Of a stretch of DNA of 64,000 nucleotides, positions 53,051 to 64,000 are shown piece after piece (position 1 is the first letter of the stretch; the number at the start of each line of letters is the position of its first letter). A program made the position numbers and the translations under genes. The notes beneath the pieces were generated by a model. The model saw nothing but the letters and a program-made list of their open reading frames with translations. It did not search any database and was not told the origin of the DNA. This DNA comes from Rana temporaria (taxonomy: Eukaryota; Chordata; Amphibia; Anura; Ranidae): NCBI RefSeq assembly GCF_905171775.1, contig NC_053497.1, positions 36,204,781 to 36,268,780 on the forward strand, written 5' to 3'.

Positions 53051-53555
53051 CAGAGGTATAGCTTGAAGCTTGTGGGCCCCGATGCAAAAGGTGACCTGGT
53101 GGTGACCTGGTCCCCCCGTCCACTACCGCCCACCACTTCCACCATGCGTGTAGATACACCCACTGCACGCCAAAATACTCATAGTGGCTTAAGAGTTTTG
53201 AGTTCCCAGAGTTCCTCCTTACATCAGAGGATAGGGTTCACCGCTGGAAAATCAGAGGATGGGATCACCCCTGGTAGGTCACTTGGCAGAGCTCCTTCTT
53301 GGGCTGTTCTCAACCCATACTCCTTTCCATTCAGGAAATAGCTCACAACTTCTCCCCAGCCAATGAGAACGGAAGGGTGTGGACTGTGGAAGGCATAGTG
53401 GAAGCCCAGTACTGGAGTGTGGCTGTGGGGCCCTAGGGCAGATCGGACCTGGACTTTGTGAAGGATATGACATGACAAGGAGGCTGCAGGGGCCCCCTGG
53501 GGTTAGGGGTGGGGTTGCGATTGTGACCCCTGCAACCCCTTATGCTACGCCCATG
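53051..53555. mobile_element. Possible hAT-like MITE (CAGAGGTATAGC ... GCTACGCCCATG)
   Basis: Left CAGAGGTATAGCTTGAAGC and right CTTATGCTACGCCC look like decayed hAT-type ends, with GGGCCCC stretches inside. No 8-bp duplication is found. Frames of 84-118 codons inside are unsupported. Confidence 0.4.
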
Positions 53556-53740
53556 CATTCACTGAAAAAATACAAGTGTTCTCTGAATCGCACCCATACC
53601 AAGCAAGGGACCTCCTGTGTGCTCCCTCAGCCTCCCAAAGTGCTGCAAAGCATCCCCATCCCCTTTCAGTGTTCCCTAGCTTACTGCAGAGTCTCCAGCC
53701 CCTCATCCTTCAACAGTGTCCTGCAACACCACTAATGCCG

Positions 53741-53890
53741 CATACACACGATCAGAATTTCCGACAAGAAAAGTTTGATGTGAGCTTTTGGTCGGAAATT
53801 CCAACCGTGTGTAGGCTCCATGGGACATTTGCTGTCGGAATTTCTGACAGCAAAAATTTGAGAGCTGGTTCTGAAATTTTCAGACGGGAA
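53741..53890. mobile_element. HarbB-12-type fragment, right side lost
   Basis: TGCCGCATACACACGATCAG, AATTTCCGACAAGAAA and TTTGAGAGCTGGTTCTGA match the left third of 43860-44399. It then changes to GAAAGTTTTCGAAATTCGG-type sequence. Confidence 0.7.
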
Positions 53891-54140
53891 AAGTTCGAAA
53901 GTTTTCGAAATTCGGTCGAAAACGAACGAATTCCGAAAATGAATTTAACATTAACACATGTAACGAATCTAACTTAACGAAATTAATTAAATAACAAATT
54001 AAAACGAAACGAAACAAATGTTTCCCTTTTGCACATGCCTACGACCCAGTGCAGAATTGCCAAAGGTGGCCTGGCTTTTGACCAGCAAAATGGTCCGGGG
54101 CTTAAGTAGTGAAAAAACACAAGTGGTTTACAATCCCTTT
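53891..54140. repeat. ACGAAA-type A/T-rich repeat and D end
   Basis: CGAAAACGAACGAATTCCG and AAAACGAAACGAAACAAATG suggest a degenerate short-unit repeat. 54120-54140 has TTTACAATCCCTTTAA, a family D terminus. Confidence 0.4.
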
Positions 54141-54927
54141 AACAGGCTGTGAGGCGGGGGTGGCGGCGACGGGCAGAGAGTCGTTGATTGCCCCCTCTAC
54201 TAGTAAAAAAAAAAAATGTCCCCGGATTTACTTTTAAAAATCCGGTCACCTTACTCTACACCTTGCTAAATTTCCGGCCTGATTTTATTCCCCGAACTGT
54301 AAAATAATGAAGGCATCACCATAATGATTTGTGGAAAACACTTGAACCTCGTTTAGTTTAAACTCTGCATCTGGCTGAGGGCCACAAGGAGGGAGTGAGA
54401 GGGCCGCTGGCATGAAGCATCTGCACAGTGTAGCATGCCCCTGACAACATAAGGAGGTAATACATAGGCTTCACTGGGCACCCTCAGGTGTAATACACAG
54501 ATTAGAACAGGCCTGTTGCTGCTTAACGTCTGCTCTGGTGCAGACAGATAATGTATGATTCACACGTGTTGTGTCTGGCCGAGATCCATCATACAAGCTG
54601 ATCACAGACAGAAGCAGATCCTGGCACTCCTTCACCCAGCCCAGACCCATATCTGCTCATTGTTATCCAGTAATCTGTATATGAAGTAATGTTATTTATG
54701 TCTATGCCACTAGATACTACAAGGTGAGTCTAGAGCTGTCTGGAAGATGTATTATCCTTAGGTATCCTGGCATAGGGGTTAGATATGAGGATAGACACAT
54801 GTACAATACTGTATCAAGTCATATGCTTGTGTACAGAGCTGAAGATGAGATAGAAGTAGAGATTTGCTTGTGTACACTGGCAGAGGCACGAGGTATATAC
54901 GGATAGGTTCGCTGCATGGATCTAAAG
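54141..54927. other. 790 bp without recognised gene
   Basis: A-run at 54204-54216; short frames only, the longest being 60 codons. Confidence 0.45.
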
Positions 54928-55322
54928 CAGGGGTCTCCAAACATTCTAAACAAAGGGCCAGTTTACTGTCCTTTAGATTTTAGGGGGGCCAGACTGTGGC
55001 CAGTGAAAGTAGAAAATGTCCTGGCTTCAGTGGAAGTAAAAAAGGCCCAATTTTTGGTATTAGCGGGAGGAATAGTGCCCCCTTTGTTGGCATCACTGGG
55101 GGGGGAATAGTGCCCCCTTTGTTGGTATCACTGGGGGGGGGAATGGTGCCCCCATCGTTGGCATCACTGGGGGGGGAATAGTGCCCCCATCGTTGGCATC
55201 ACTGGGGGGGGGGGGAATAGTGCCCCCATCGTTGGCATCACTGGGGGGAGGAATAGTGCCCCCATCGTTGGCATCACTGGTGGGGAATAGTGCCCCCATT
55301 GTTGGCATCACTGGTGGGGAAT
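54928..55322. mobile_element. hAT-like left end with internal minisatellite
   Basis: Starts CAGGGGTCTCCAAACATTC, then AAAGGGCCAGTTTACTGTCC, a typical hAT/Charlie-like terminus. The right terminus is missing; a family D fragment follows. The interior from 55065 is a minisatellite. Confidence 0.65.
55065..55322. repeat. 33-39-bp minisatellite, ~7 units
   Basis: TTGGCATCACTGGGGGGGGA plus ATAGTGCCCCCATCG. Units differ mainly in the length of the G-run (4 to 12). Confidence 0.95.
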
Positions 55323-55369
55323 AGGATGCATTAAGGTGAAAAAACATTTACCTTTACAACCCCTTTAAG
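55323..55369. mobile_element. Family D right end fragment
   Basis: GATGCATTAAGGTGAAAAAA and TTTACCTTTACAACCCCTTT: the terminal 45 bp of family D. Confidence 0.6.
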
Positions 55370-55651
55370 TGTGTCCTAAGGATGTGTTCTAACTCTGAGG
55401 GGCATGGGCTACGTGTGACACGACACTGATCTCTGCTCCCGATCACAGGGAGCTGGGATCAGTGTCCTGTCACTAGGCAGAATGGGGAAATGCTTGTTTA
55501 CATCAGCAAAGACATGCTGGTAGGTAAATTGGATCTTGTCCAAATTGGCCCAGTATATATATATGTATATCTGTGTGTATGACTGTGTGTCCCAAGCGTG
55601 TCACGATCCTACGGGGTAAAATGACCGCACCAGCCAAGCAGACTCTGGCTG
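55370..55651. other. No gene seen
   Basis: Contains a short TATATATATATGTATAT stretch at 55553-55569. Confidence 0.4.
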
Positions 55652-55717
55652 GAAAAAGCGCCCAGAGGCGATTCAGTTCGCATGAGTTGCGCTATACAAG
55701 TCATTCATTCATTCATT
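55652..55717 (+). pseudogene. CR1/L2-like LINE 3' tail fragment
   Basis: CAGAGGCGATTCAGTTCGCA and GCGCTATACAAGTC match the 3' UTR of the copies at 2064 and 26576. It ends in an ATTC microsatellite instead of CACT. No coding sequence remains. Confidence 0.75.
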
Positions 55718-55811
55718 TCCCCATTCTTCCTCTCTGTGAGGACTCCCAGGGGACATCGTGTCTGCGGGACCCGCAGTCACACTCACGGAGCTTGTGCGCC
55801 CACAATGCCAC

Positions 55812-55903
55812 GTCTTAAAGGGGACGTATATATACGTCCATATACCCAGCCGTGCCATTCTGCCGACGTATATCGCTGTGCAGCGGTCGGCAAGGTGTTA
55901 ATT
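55812..55903. mobile_element. P-type MITE 5' fragment, inverted
   Basis: CCCAGCCGTGCCATTCTGCC is the reverse complement of the 5' region of P-4 (36278). It ends near GTTAATTT. Confidence 0.65.
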
Positions 55904-56540
55904 TACAAGGCCATTCTGGCTACAGAAGTGTACAGCCAATTACTTATAAATATTTCTTATCAATCATTTGTTTTTAACAATGAAAAGTCAGTAATAATAT
56001 AGCTGCTCTCAGCTATTATATTCTCCACAATGGAGATTGCCTCCTTGACCAGGACTACCGCCGCCTAAGTGTGTGGAGGTTCCAGGTTAAGGGTGATAGG
56101 TATGGTTAGTGACCAAAAAAGAGGGGATATTGTAAAGGAAGTTTAAAAAATTCTGTATATTATTGTTTCTATTTTGTATGTATTACACACACTGCATTCA
56201 ATATGCACACAGCACTAATAATGTTTTCATTACATGTTGCATTCTTTTGAGTCCTGATTAGAATTAGCCTGCCTATGTTACGCCCCTTGTTACCATGAAA
56301 GTACAATTGTAATATGAATGTGATACCTACGTAATCATGTGTATAAACCTTCAATTACGTCAAATAAAACAGAACAGTTATTTGGAAAGATGCTGAGTGT
56401 ATCTTTGTGTCTGTTCCCTACTGCAGTAGTTATTAATAATTTGGAACCACCAATCAATATGCGGATAGGAGTTGTCTATCAAATTTCCAGAACAGTTGGC
56501 GAGCTTTGCCTAGAAAGGAATTTCCCGAGCAATACATAAA
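55904..56540. other. 640 bp without recognised gene
   Basis: A/T-rich, with ATAAAACAG and CAATTACG motifs but no protein-like frame or repeat. Confidence 0.45.
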
Positions 56541-56932
56541 CTGGCATAGGCGGTTCACATTATGAACCGCATGTGAATTGCAGAGGAACCGCATTGCATG
56601 GGCATGACACCAGGAATCACACGGGAACATGCCCACGTTATTGTGTGATTCCGGTTCGATTTGAGTGCGGTGGATTATCAGCAAGCAACAAAAGTATTGC
56701 ATGCACTACTTTAAAAAAAAATGCACTGCAACCAAATCACATGCTACTTTTGTACTACGCGACCCGATGCAGGCAAACGCACTGCATTTGCGACCTGTAT
56801 TTGGGGCGGCGTTAGCATTGCATTGACACCTGCTGCAGATCAAAAGGGCAGTGCGTTTTGAATGCGGTGCGGGAAACATGAATGGAACGTGGGTTTCTCA
56901 CACCATGTTCTGGTTTGAATGGACCCTAAAGG
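56541..56932. mobile_element. Fold-back MITE (GGTTCACATTATGAACC ... GAATGGACCC)
   Basis: Left TAGGCGGTTCACATTATGAA; modules GGAATCACACGGGAAC and GTTTTGAATGCGGTGCGGG; right TGGTTTGAATGGACCC. Related to the remnants at 48790. Incomplete pairing of the ends. Confidence 0.5.
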
Positions 56933-57410
56933 CTGCAGTGATGTGCACTAGCAGAGGCACATAGGACAGAAGGTTGGGGTGGTTACACTGGCAGAGGCAC
57001 ACAGGACAGAAGGCTGTGGTGGTTACACTGGCAGAGGCACACAGGACTGAATGAAGGCTGTGATGGTTAAACCAGCAGAGGACACAGGACAGAAGGCTGT
57101 GGTGGTTACACTGGCAGAGGCACACAGGACTGAATGAAGGCTGTGATGGTTAAACCAGCAGAGGATTGTGGAGGTATTCCAGGCAGAGGCACACAGGGGT
57201 GAAGGCTGTGGTGGCATACATTGGCAAAAGGAACATAGGACTTGACTTCTGTGGTAGTGTACACTGGCAATAGCACACAGCACTGAAGGCTGTGGTGATA
57301 TACAATATCAGAAGCACACAGGACTGAAGGCTGTGGTGGTCTACACTGGCAGAGGCAAACAGTTCTGAAGAATACAATAATATACACTAATAGAGGCATA
57401 CACGGGTAGC
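56933..57410. repeat. Diverged satellite, left block
   Basis: Units around AGAGGCACACAGGACAGAAG and GCTGTGGTGGTTACACTGGC, with a longer repeat (GACTGAATGAAGGCTGTGATG at 57046 and 57128). It grades into the 41-bp array to the right. Confidence 0.88.
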
Positions 57411-58312
57411 GGGACACAAGACTGAAGGTCATGGTGGTATACACCGGTAGCGGGACACAAGACTGAAGGCCATGGCGGTATACAACGGTAGCGGGACACA
57501 AGACTGAAGGCCATGGTGGTATACACTGGTAGCGGGACACAAGACTGAAGGCCATGGTGGAATACACGGGTAGCGGGACACAAGACTGAAGGCCATGGTG
57601 GTATACACTAGTAGTGGGACACAAGACTGAAGGCCATGGTGGTATACACCGGTAGCGGGACACAAGACTGAAGGTCATGGTGGTATACACGGGTAGCGGG
57701 ACACAAGACTGAAGGCCATGGTGGTATACACGGGTAGCAGCACACAGGACTGAAGGTCATGGTGGTATACACGGGTAGCGGGACACAAGACTGAAGGCCA
57801 TGGTGGTATACACTAGTAGTGGGACACAAGACTGAAGGCCATGGTGGTATACACCGGTAGCGGGACACAAGACTGAAGGTCATGGTGGTATACACGGGTA
57901 GCGGGACACAAGACTGAAGGCCATGGTGGTATACACGGGTAGCAGCACACAGGACTGAAGGTCATGGTGGTATACACGGGTAGCGGGACACAAGACTGAA
58001 GGCCATGGTGGTATACACGGGTAGCGGGACACAAGACTGAAGGTCATGGTGGTATACATCGGTAGAGACACACAAGACTGAAGGCCATGGTGGTATACAC
58101 GGGTAGCAGCACACAGGATTGAAGACCATGGTGGTATACACGGGTAGCGGCACACAAGACCGAAGGCCATGGTGGTATACACCGGTTGAGGTACACAAGG
58201 CTGAAGGCCATGGTGGTATACACCGGTAGAGGTACACAAGACTGAAGGCCATGGTGGTATACAATTGAAAAGGCACACAAGACTGAAGGCCATGGAGGTA
58301 TACACCGCCACC
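57411..58312. repeat. 41-bp satellite with 205-bp higher-order period
   Basis: About 22 units of AGACTGAAGGCCATGGTGGT plus ATACACGGGTAGCGGGACACA. The variant CACTAGTAGTGGG occurs at 57606 and 57811, a displacement of 205 bp (five units), with the same variant order between. Minus-strand frames up to 194 codons are artefacts. Confidence 0.95.
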
Positions 58313-58979
58313 AGAAAAATTTAGTAAAAAAACTACAGCTGCATGTACCACACCAGAACTTGCACATTTATGGGCTTCACGGATGCTCGTAAATACGTGC
58401 TAAGAATCTTAAACGGTATACTGATATTGGAATAGGTAAATATAAGTAAGAGTGAATACAGTACATGAGCAGATACAGCAGTTCTATGACATGGGCGATT
58501 TAAACCTCCTTGCCTCGGAGTAATTTAACCACTTGCTGGCAGTCACCCCATCTGCAGCACATTTACTGTTACCACTGAGCTGTTTGGCAGGAAGAGTCTA
58601 AATCGCTCATTAGCGAGAGATTAAAATTGCTCATGTAGTTCAACCCTTGAGCTGTACGTGCAAAGCCAAACATCACATCTCTGAGATACACAGAACACGG
58701 TACACACACATGTGATACCCACACAGGATGTGTATACAAGAGCTGGCACTGAAGTCCTTTCTGTGGCTTAAACCAATACCAAACATTCTCAAAACTAAAC
58801 ATGTTAGCTGCTAGAAGGAATTATGGATCAAGCGGCCGACCTCCCTCTCATACAAAATGTGTACATGATCTATGGCTGACTATGCACACTATGCTGCATA
58901 AAAGAGGTGATCATTCACACTTTATGTACATAGACCCAAGGCAGTGTTCACACATACACTACGTATAGATTCACACTGT
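58313..58979. other. No gene; P-type MITE trace at 58524
   Basis: 58522-58600 (TTTAACCACTTGCTGGCAG) resembles a P-element left end. The rest has no recognised feature. Confidence 0.4.
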
Positions 58980-59078
58980 GTATAGATTCACACATGCATG
59001 CATGCACACTATGCATATATTCACACATGCATGCATGCACACTATGCATATATTCACACATGCATGCATGCACACTAT
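58980..59078. repeat. 33-bp minisatellite (ATGCATGCATGCACACTATG), left part
   Basis: Three units of ATATTCACACATGCATGCAT plus GCACACTATGC. It continues at 59811-59870 after a HarbA insertion. Confidence 0.92.
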
Positions 59079-59810
59079 GGTCCGGATTCAGAAAGGAGTT
59101 ACATTGGCGTATCTCCAGATACGCCGTCGTAACTCTGAGTGTGAGGCGTCGCATCTCTGCGGCTGATTCATAGAATCAGATACGCCTCACTGTTGCCTAG
59201 ATACGAGCGGTGTAAGTCTCCTACACCGTCATATCTTAGGTGCATATTTACGCTGGCCGCTAGGGGCGCTTCCGTCGATTTACGCGTAGAATATGCAAAT
59301 GAGCTAGATACGCCGATTTGAAAAGGTACGTGCGCCCGGCGGATTGATTTATGTAGTTTACGTAAGGCTTTTTCCGGCGTAAAGTTACCCCTGCTATATG
59401 AGGCGTAGCCAATGTTAAGTATGGATGTCGGGACAGCGTAGAATTTTGCGTCGTTTGCGTAAGTCGTACGCGGATGGGGCTGTGTGTAAGTTACGTTCAC
59501 GTCTAAAGCATTCACTATTTGCGGCGTAATTTGGTGCATGCGCACTGGGATACTTTCAAGGACGGCGCATGCGCCGTTCTATAGGAGCGTCAATTACGTG
59601 GGGTCGCGATTAATTTGCATACAACACGCCCGCCACCAGCCTATTTTAAATTAGGCGGGCTGACGCCGGCCCATATACCCTACGCCGCCGTAACTTCGGG
59701 CGCAAGTTCTTTCTGAATACGGGACTTGCCTCTCAAAGTTACGGCGGCGTAGCGTATATGAGATACGCTACGCCCGCCTAAAGATAGGCATTTCTTTCTG
59801 AATCCCGGCC
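59079..59810. mobile_element. HarbA-8 MITE with TAT TSD
   Basis: Ends GGTCCGGATTCAG and CTGAATCCCGGCC, flanked by TAT (59076-59078, 59811-59813). 732 bp. It splits the 33-bp minisatellite: the unit resumes exactly after the duplication. Confidence 0.92.
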
Positions 59811-59957
59811 TATGCATATATTCACACATGCATGCATGCACACTATTTATAGATTCACACATGCATGCACAATACATGCGTGATTTAGAAGGGAAAAAAA
59901 AGAGACGCAAGCAAAAACGATAAATCTCTGTATATACAAATTCACATATATGTACAG

Positions 59958-59991
<34 letters not shown>

Positions 59992-59995
59992 TGCG
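59811..59995. repeat. 33-bp minisatellite, right part, then (AT)n(AC)n
   Basis: One to two further units (59811-59875), short unassigned sequence, then alternating AT (about 59957-59978) and AC (59979-59992) microsatellite. Confidence 0.85.
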
Positions 59996-60057
59996 CACAC
60001 ACTGTATACTATCAACAACTGTCTGTGAAATACAATGATTGCTGAAGAATGCCATCA

Positions 60058-60128
60058 CTCTGTGTGTGCAGTGCAATATCTAGATCGATCTATGATAAAT
60101 AGATAGATATTGCACTGCACACACAGAG
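60058..60128. repeat. 25-bp perfect hairpin
   Basis: Arms 60058-60082 (CTCTGTGTGTGCAGTGCAAT...) and 60104-60128 are exact inverse complements with a 21-bp loop containing ATCTATGATAAATAG. It lies at the edge of the following repeat field. Confidence 0.9.
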
Positions 60129-60883
60129 CAATCAATGGCAGTCTTGAAGAGCGATTCTTGTGTGGTCAGAGCCGATCTTGGGTTAGATAGATAGATGGAT
60201 AGATTTCACAGCAGAACACACAAAGTGATCAGTGCCAGTCTGGAGAGATACCAGTATATATAGATAGTGGACATGCAGGATGATCAGTGCCAGTCTGGAG
60301 GGATCCTTGTATACAGATAGATATGTATACTTAGATATTGCAAACACAGGATGATCAGTGCCAGTCTGAACAGATCATTGTATATAGATCTAGATTTTGC
60401 ACACACACAAATGATTAGTGGCAGTCTGGAATGATCCCGGCATATATAGTTATTGCACACACAGGGTGATGAATAATGCCAGTCTGGAGAGATTCATGAA
60501 TGAATGTATAGATATTGCACACACAGGGTGATCAGTCTGGAGAAATCCCTATATAGACATAGATATTGTATATACAGGGTGATCAGAGGGAGTCTGGAGG
60601 AATCCCTGTATATAGATATAGCACCACCCAGGGTGATCAGTCTGGAGGGATCCTTGTACATGTATGGATATTGCACACCCACAGTGATCAGTCTGGAGAG
60701 ATCCCTATATATAGACAGATATTTCACACACAAGGTGATCAGTGGCAGTCTGGAGAGATCCCTGGATCAATATGTGTAGATATTAAACACAGGGTGATCA
60801 GTCTGGAGGGATCCCTGTACATAGATATAGATATCACACAGAGTGATCAGTGCCAGTCTAGGGGGCTCCTAGTACTCCCATAC
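60129..60883. repeat. ~60-bp degenerate tandem repeat
   Basis: Units around CACACAGGGTGATCAGTCTG plus GAGAGATCCCTGTATATAGATAGATATTG. Divergent, with varied TAGATAGA spacers. It shares the CACAGGGTGATC core with the satellite that follows. Confidence 0.88.
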
Positions 60884-63829
60884 ATGGCACACACAGGGTG
60901 ATGAGTCTGCAGAGATTTCAGTCTTCCCATACATGGCACACACAGGGTGATCCCTACATTGCTTATACACAGGGTGATCCCATACATGGCACATACAGGG
61001 TGATCCCATACATGGCACACACAGGGTGATGAGTCTGCAGAGATTTCAGTCTTCCCATACATGGCACATACAGGGTGATCCCATACATGGCACACACAGG
61101 ATGATCCCATACATTGCCCATACACAGGGTGATCCCATACATGGCACATACAGGGTGATCCCATACATGGCACACACAGGATGATCCCATACATTGCCCA
61201 TACACAGGGTGATCCCATACATGGCACACACAGGGTGATCCCATACATGGCACATACAGGGTGATCCCATACATGGCACACACAGGATGATCCCATACAT
61301 TGCCCATACACAGGGTGATCCCATACATGGCACATACAGGGTGATCCCATACATGGCACACACAGGATGATCCCATACATTGCCCATACACAGGGTGATC
61401 CCATACATGGCACACACAGGGTGATCCCATACATTGCTTATACACAGGGTGATCCCATACATGGCACACACGGGGTGATCCCATACATTGCTTATACACA
61501 GGGTGATCCCATACATGGCACACACAGGGTGATCCCATACATGGCACACACAGGATGACCCCCTACATTGCCCATACACAGGATGATCCCATACATTGCC
61601 CATACACAGGATGATCCCATACATTGCCCATACACAGGGTGATCCCATACATGGCACACACAGGGTGATCCCATACATTGCTTATACACAGGGTGATCCC
61701 ATACATGGCACACACAGGGTGATCCCATACATGGCACACACAGGGTGATCCCCTACATTGCCCATACACAGGATGATCCCATACATTGCCCATACACAGG
61801 GTGATCCCATACATGGCGCATACACAGGGTGATCCCATACATTGCCCATACACAGGGTGATCCCATACATGGCGCATACACAGGGTGATCCCATACATGG
61901 CGTATACACAGGGTGATCCCATACATGCCGCATACACAGGGTGATCCCATACATGGCACACTCAGGGTGATCCCATACATTGCTCATACACAGGATGAGC
62001 CCATACATGGCACACACAGGGTGATCCCATACATTGCGCATACACGGGATGATCCCATACATGGCACACACAGGGTGATCCCATACATTGCCCATACACA
62101 GGGTGATCCCATACATAGGGTGATCCCATACATTGCGCATACACAGGGTGATCCCATACATTGCGCATACACAGGGTGATCCCATACATGGCACACACAG
62201 GGTGATCCCATACATGACACACACAGGGTGATCCCATACATTGCACACACAGGGTGATCCCATACATTGCGCATACACAAGGTGATCCCATACATGGCAC
62301 ACACAGGGTGATCCCATACATTGCACACACAGGGTGATCCCATACATGGCACATACAGGGTGGTCCCATACATGGCACACACAGGGTGATCCCTACATGG
62401 CACACACAGGGTGATCCCTACATGGCACACACTGGGTGATCCCATAGATTGGCACACACAGGGTGATCTCTACATGGCACACACAGGGTGATTCCATAGA
62501 TTGGTACACACAGGGTGATCTCTACATGGCACACACAGGGTGATCTCTACGTTGCACACACAGGGTGATCCCATAGATTGGTACACACAGGGTGATCCCA
62601 TACATGGCACACACAGAGTGATCTCTACGTTGCACACACAGGGTGATGCCATACGTGGCACACACAGGGTAATCCCATAAGTAGAACACACAGGGTGATC
62701 CTATATAAGTGACACACACAGGGTGATCCCATACGTGGCACACACAGGGTGATCCCATACGTGGCACACACAGGGTGATCCCATACGTGGCACACACAGG
62801 GTGATCCCATACATGGCAAACACAGGGTGATCCCATACATGGCACACACAGGGTGATCTCTACATGGCACACACATGGTGATCTCTACATGGCACACACA
62901 GGGTGGTCCCATACGTGGCACACACAGGGTGATCTCTTCATGGCACACACAGGGTGATCCCATACATGGCACGCACAAGGTGATCTCTACATGGCACACA
63001 CAAGGTGGTCTCATACGTGTCACACACAAGGTGATCCCATACATGGCACACACAGGGTGATCTCTACATGGCGCACACACAGGGTGATCCCATACATGAC
63101 ACACACAGGGTGATCCCATACATGGCACACACAGGGTGATCCTATACATGGCACACACAGGGTGATCTCTACATGGCACACACAGGGTGACCCCATACAT
63201 GGCACACATAGGGTGATCCTATACATGGCACACACAGGGTGATCCTATACATGGCACACACAAGGTGATCCCATACATGGCACACACAAGGTGATCCTAT
63301 ACATGGCACACACAGGGTGATCCCATAGATTGGCACACACAGGGTGATCCCATAGATTGGCACACACAGAGTGATCCCTACATGGCACACACAGAGTGAT
63401 CCCTACATGGCACACACAGAGTGATCCCTACATGGCACACACAGAGTGATCCCTACATGGCACACACAGAGTGATCCCATAGATTGGCACACACAGGGTG
63501 ATCCCATAGATTGGCACACACAGGGTGATCCCATACATGGCACACACAAGGTGATCCCATACATGGCACACACAGGGTGATCCCATACATGGCACACACA
63601 GAGTGATCCCATAGATTGGCACACGCAGGGTGATCCCATACATGGCACACACAGAGTGATCCCATAGATTGGCACACGCAGGGTGATCCCATACATGGCA
63701 CACACAGAGTGATCCCATAGATTGGCACACACAGGGTGATCCCATACATGGCACACACAGGGTGATCCTATACATGGCACACACAGAGTGATCCCATAGA
63801 TTGGCACACGCAGGGTGATCCCATACAAT
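60884..63829. repeat. 26-28-bp satellite, ~110 units
   Basis: Core unit CACACAGGGTGATCCCATAC plus ATGGCA. 28-bp variants (TTGCCCATA) dominate 61100-62180, and variants with GATCTCTACATGG or CATAGATTGGC dominate 62390-63830. A three-unit order repeats in 61060-61390. Because 26 is not a multiple of 3 and stops are rare in the unit, several frames stay open for up to 232 codons; no gene is implied. Confidence 0.97.
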
Positions 63830-64000
63830 GCATATAATAATATCTGTACAGTGGTCACTCTGAGGTCTGTCTCCATTGAAGGCTGTCATTGCCATAAGAT
63901 GATCCATCCTCCTCCTCCTCCTCCTCCTCCACCACCACCTGCAGTACCAGGATCTCTGGAGACATCTCCCCACATCCTCCTTCTCAGGTTCCTCTGTACA
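63830..64000. other. Sequence after the satellite; (CTC)n at 63907-63930
   Basis: Contains eight or so CTC repeats followed by CCACCACC. On the minus strand this would read as a glycine/arginine-rich or GGA-repeat stretch. Too close to the window edge to judge whether an exon lies here. Confidence 0.4.

Noticed and set aside
57106..58367. Minus-strand frames up to 194 codons (Cys/Pro/Tyr-rich)
   Set aside because: Read-through of the 41-bp satellite in all three frames.
60847..63973. Long minus-strand frames of up to 232 codons rich in Cys, Met and Gly
   Set aside because: They follow the 26-28-bp satellite, appear in several frames at once and have no unique sequence.

Overview
The window reads as repeat-saturated vertebrate non-coding DNA, most likely from a neobatrachian (probably ranid) frog. 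This is judged from the repeat content: amphibian-type Tc1/mariner transposases, dense fold-back MITEs, CR1/L2-like and L1-like LINE tails, and long minisatellites. No host protein-coding exon, rRNA, tRNA, CRISPR array or bacterial-style operon can be supported. Almost every open reading frame above 60 codons is either transposon relic, satellite read-through or chance. The organism call is inference from repeat style, not from a marker gene.

Layout. 1-3300: CpG-rich MITEs, a three-level nest (LINE tail inside MITE inside MITE) and an hAT-type element with an 8-bp target duplication. 4000-9200: TTAA-flanked piggyBac-like MITEs, and an almost full-length but dead Tc1 copy that landed inside an older Tc1 transposase. 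9200-11140: a run of GTACACACGA fold-back MITEs. 12480-14100: a minus-strand Tc1 relic split by an hAT MITE, then a 0.5-kb palindrome. 15200-24400: more fold-backs, a locally duplicated segment that preserves an empty insertion site, and a truncated L1. 25800-28835: a 40-41-bp satellite with a 601-bp higher-order period, interrupted by a LINE. 29677-42500: MITEs, hAT elements and one L1-like insertion, several with exact target duplications. 43764-45564: a mariner relic carrying MITEs. 46336-50985: 35-bp and 31-bp minisatellites. 51000-56930: mixed MITEs. 56933-58312: a 41-bp satellite. 58980-63829: 33-bp, about 60-bp and finally about 3 kb of 26-bp satellite.

Family names used here (HarbA, HarbB, C, D, E, F, P, J) are local labels. 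HarbA is a CpG-rich MITE of about 730 bp with ends GGCCCGGATTCAC and 3-bp target duplications. HarbB is a set of fold-backs with ends like GGCCCCGTACACACG, also with 3-bp duplications (TTA, TAA, TCA). C ends in CCCCTTTCACAC, D in TTAAAGGGGTTGTAAA, F in TTAAAG. P is flanked by TTAA. The elements do not form a gene system. What the window offers is a readable insertion stratigraphy: many sites show exact target duplications, and two contain a built-in uninserted copy that proves the insertion.

The best candidate for something undescribed is the motif TTCTGAGCATGCG, shared by the interiors of MITE families whose ends are unrelated. Next is a mariner relic with two different MITEs in the matching position of its two arms. 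All sequence comparisons were made by eye; no alignments or searches were run.
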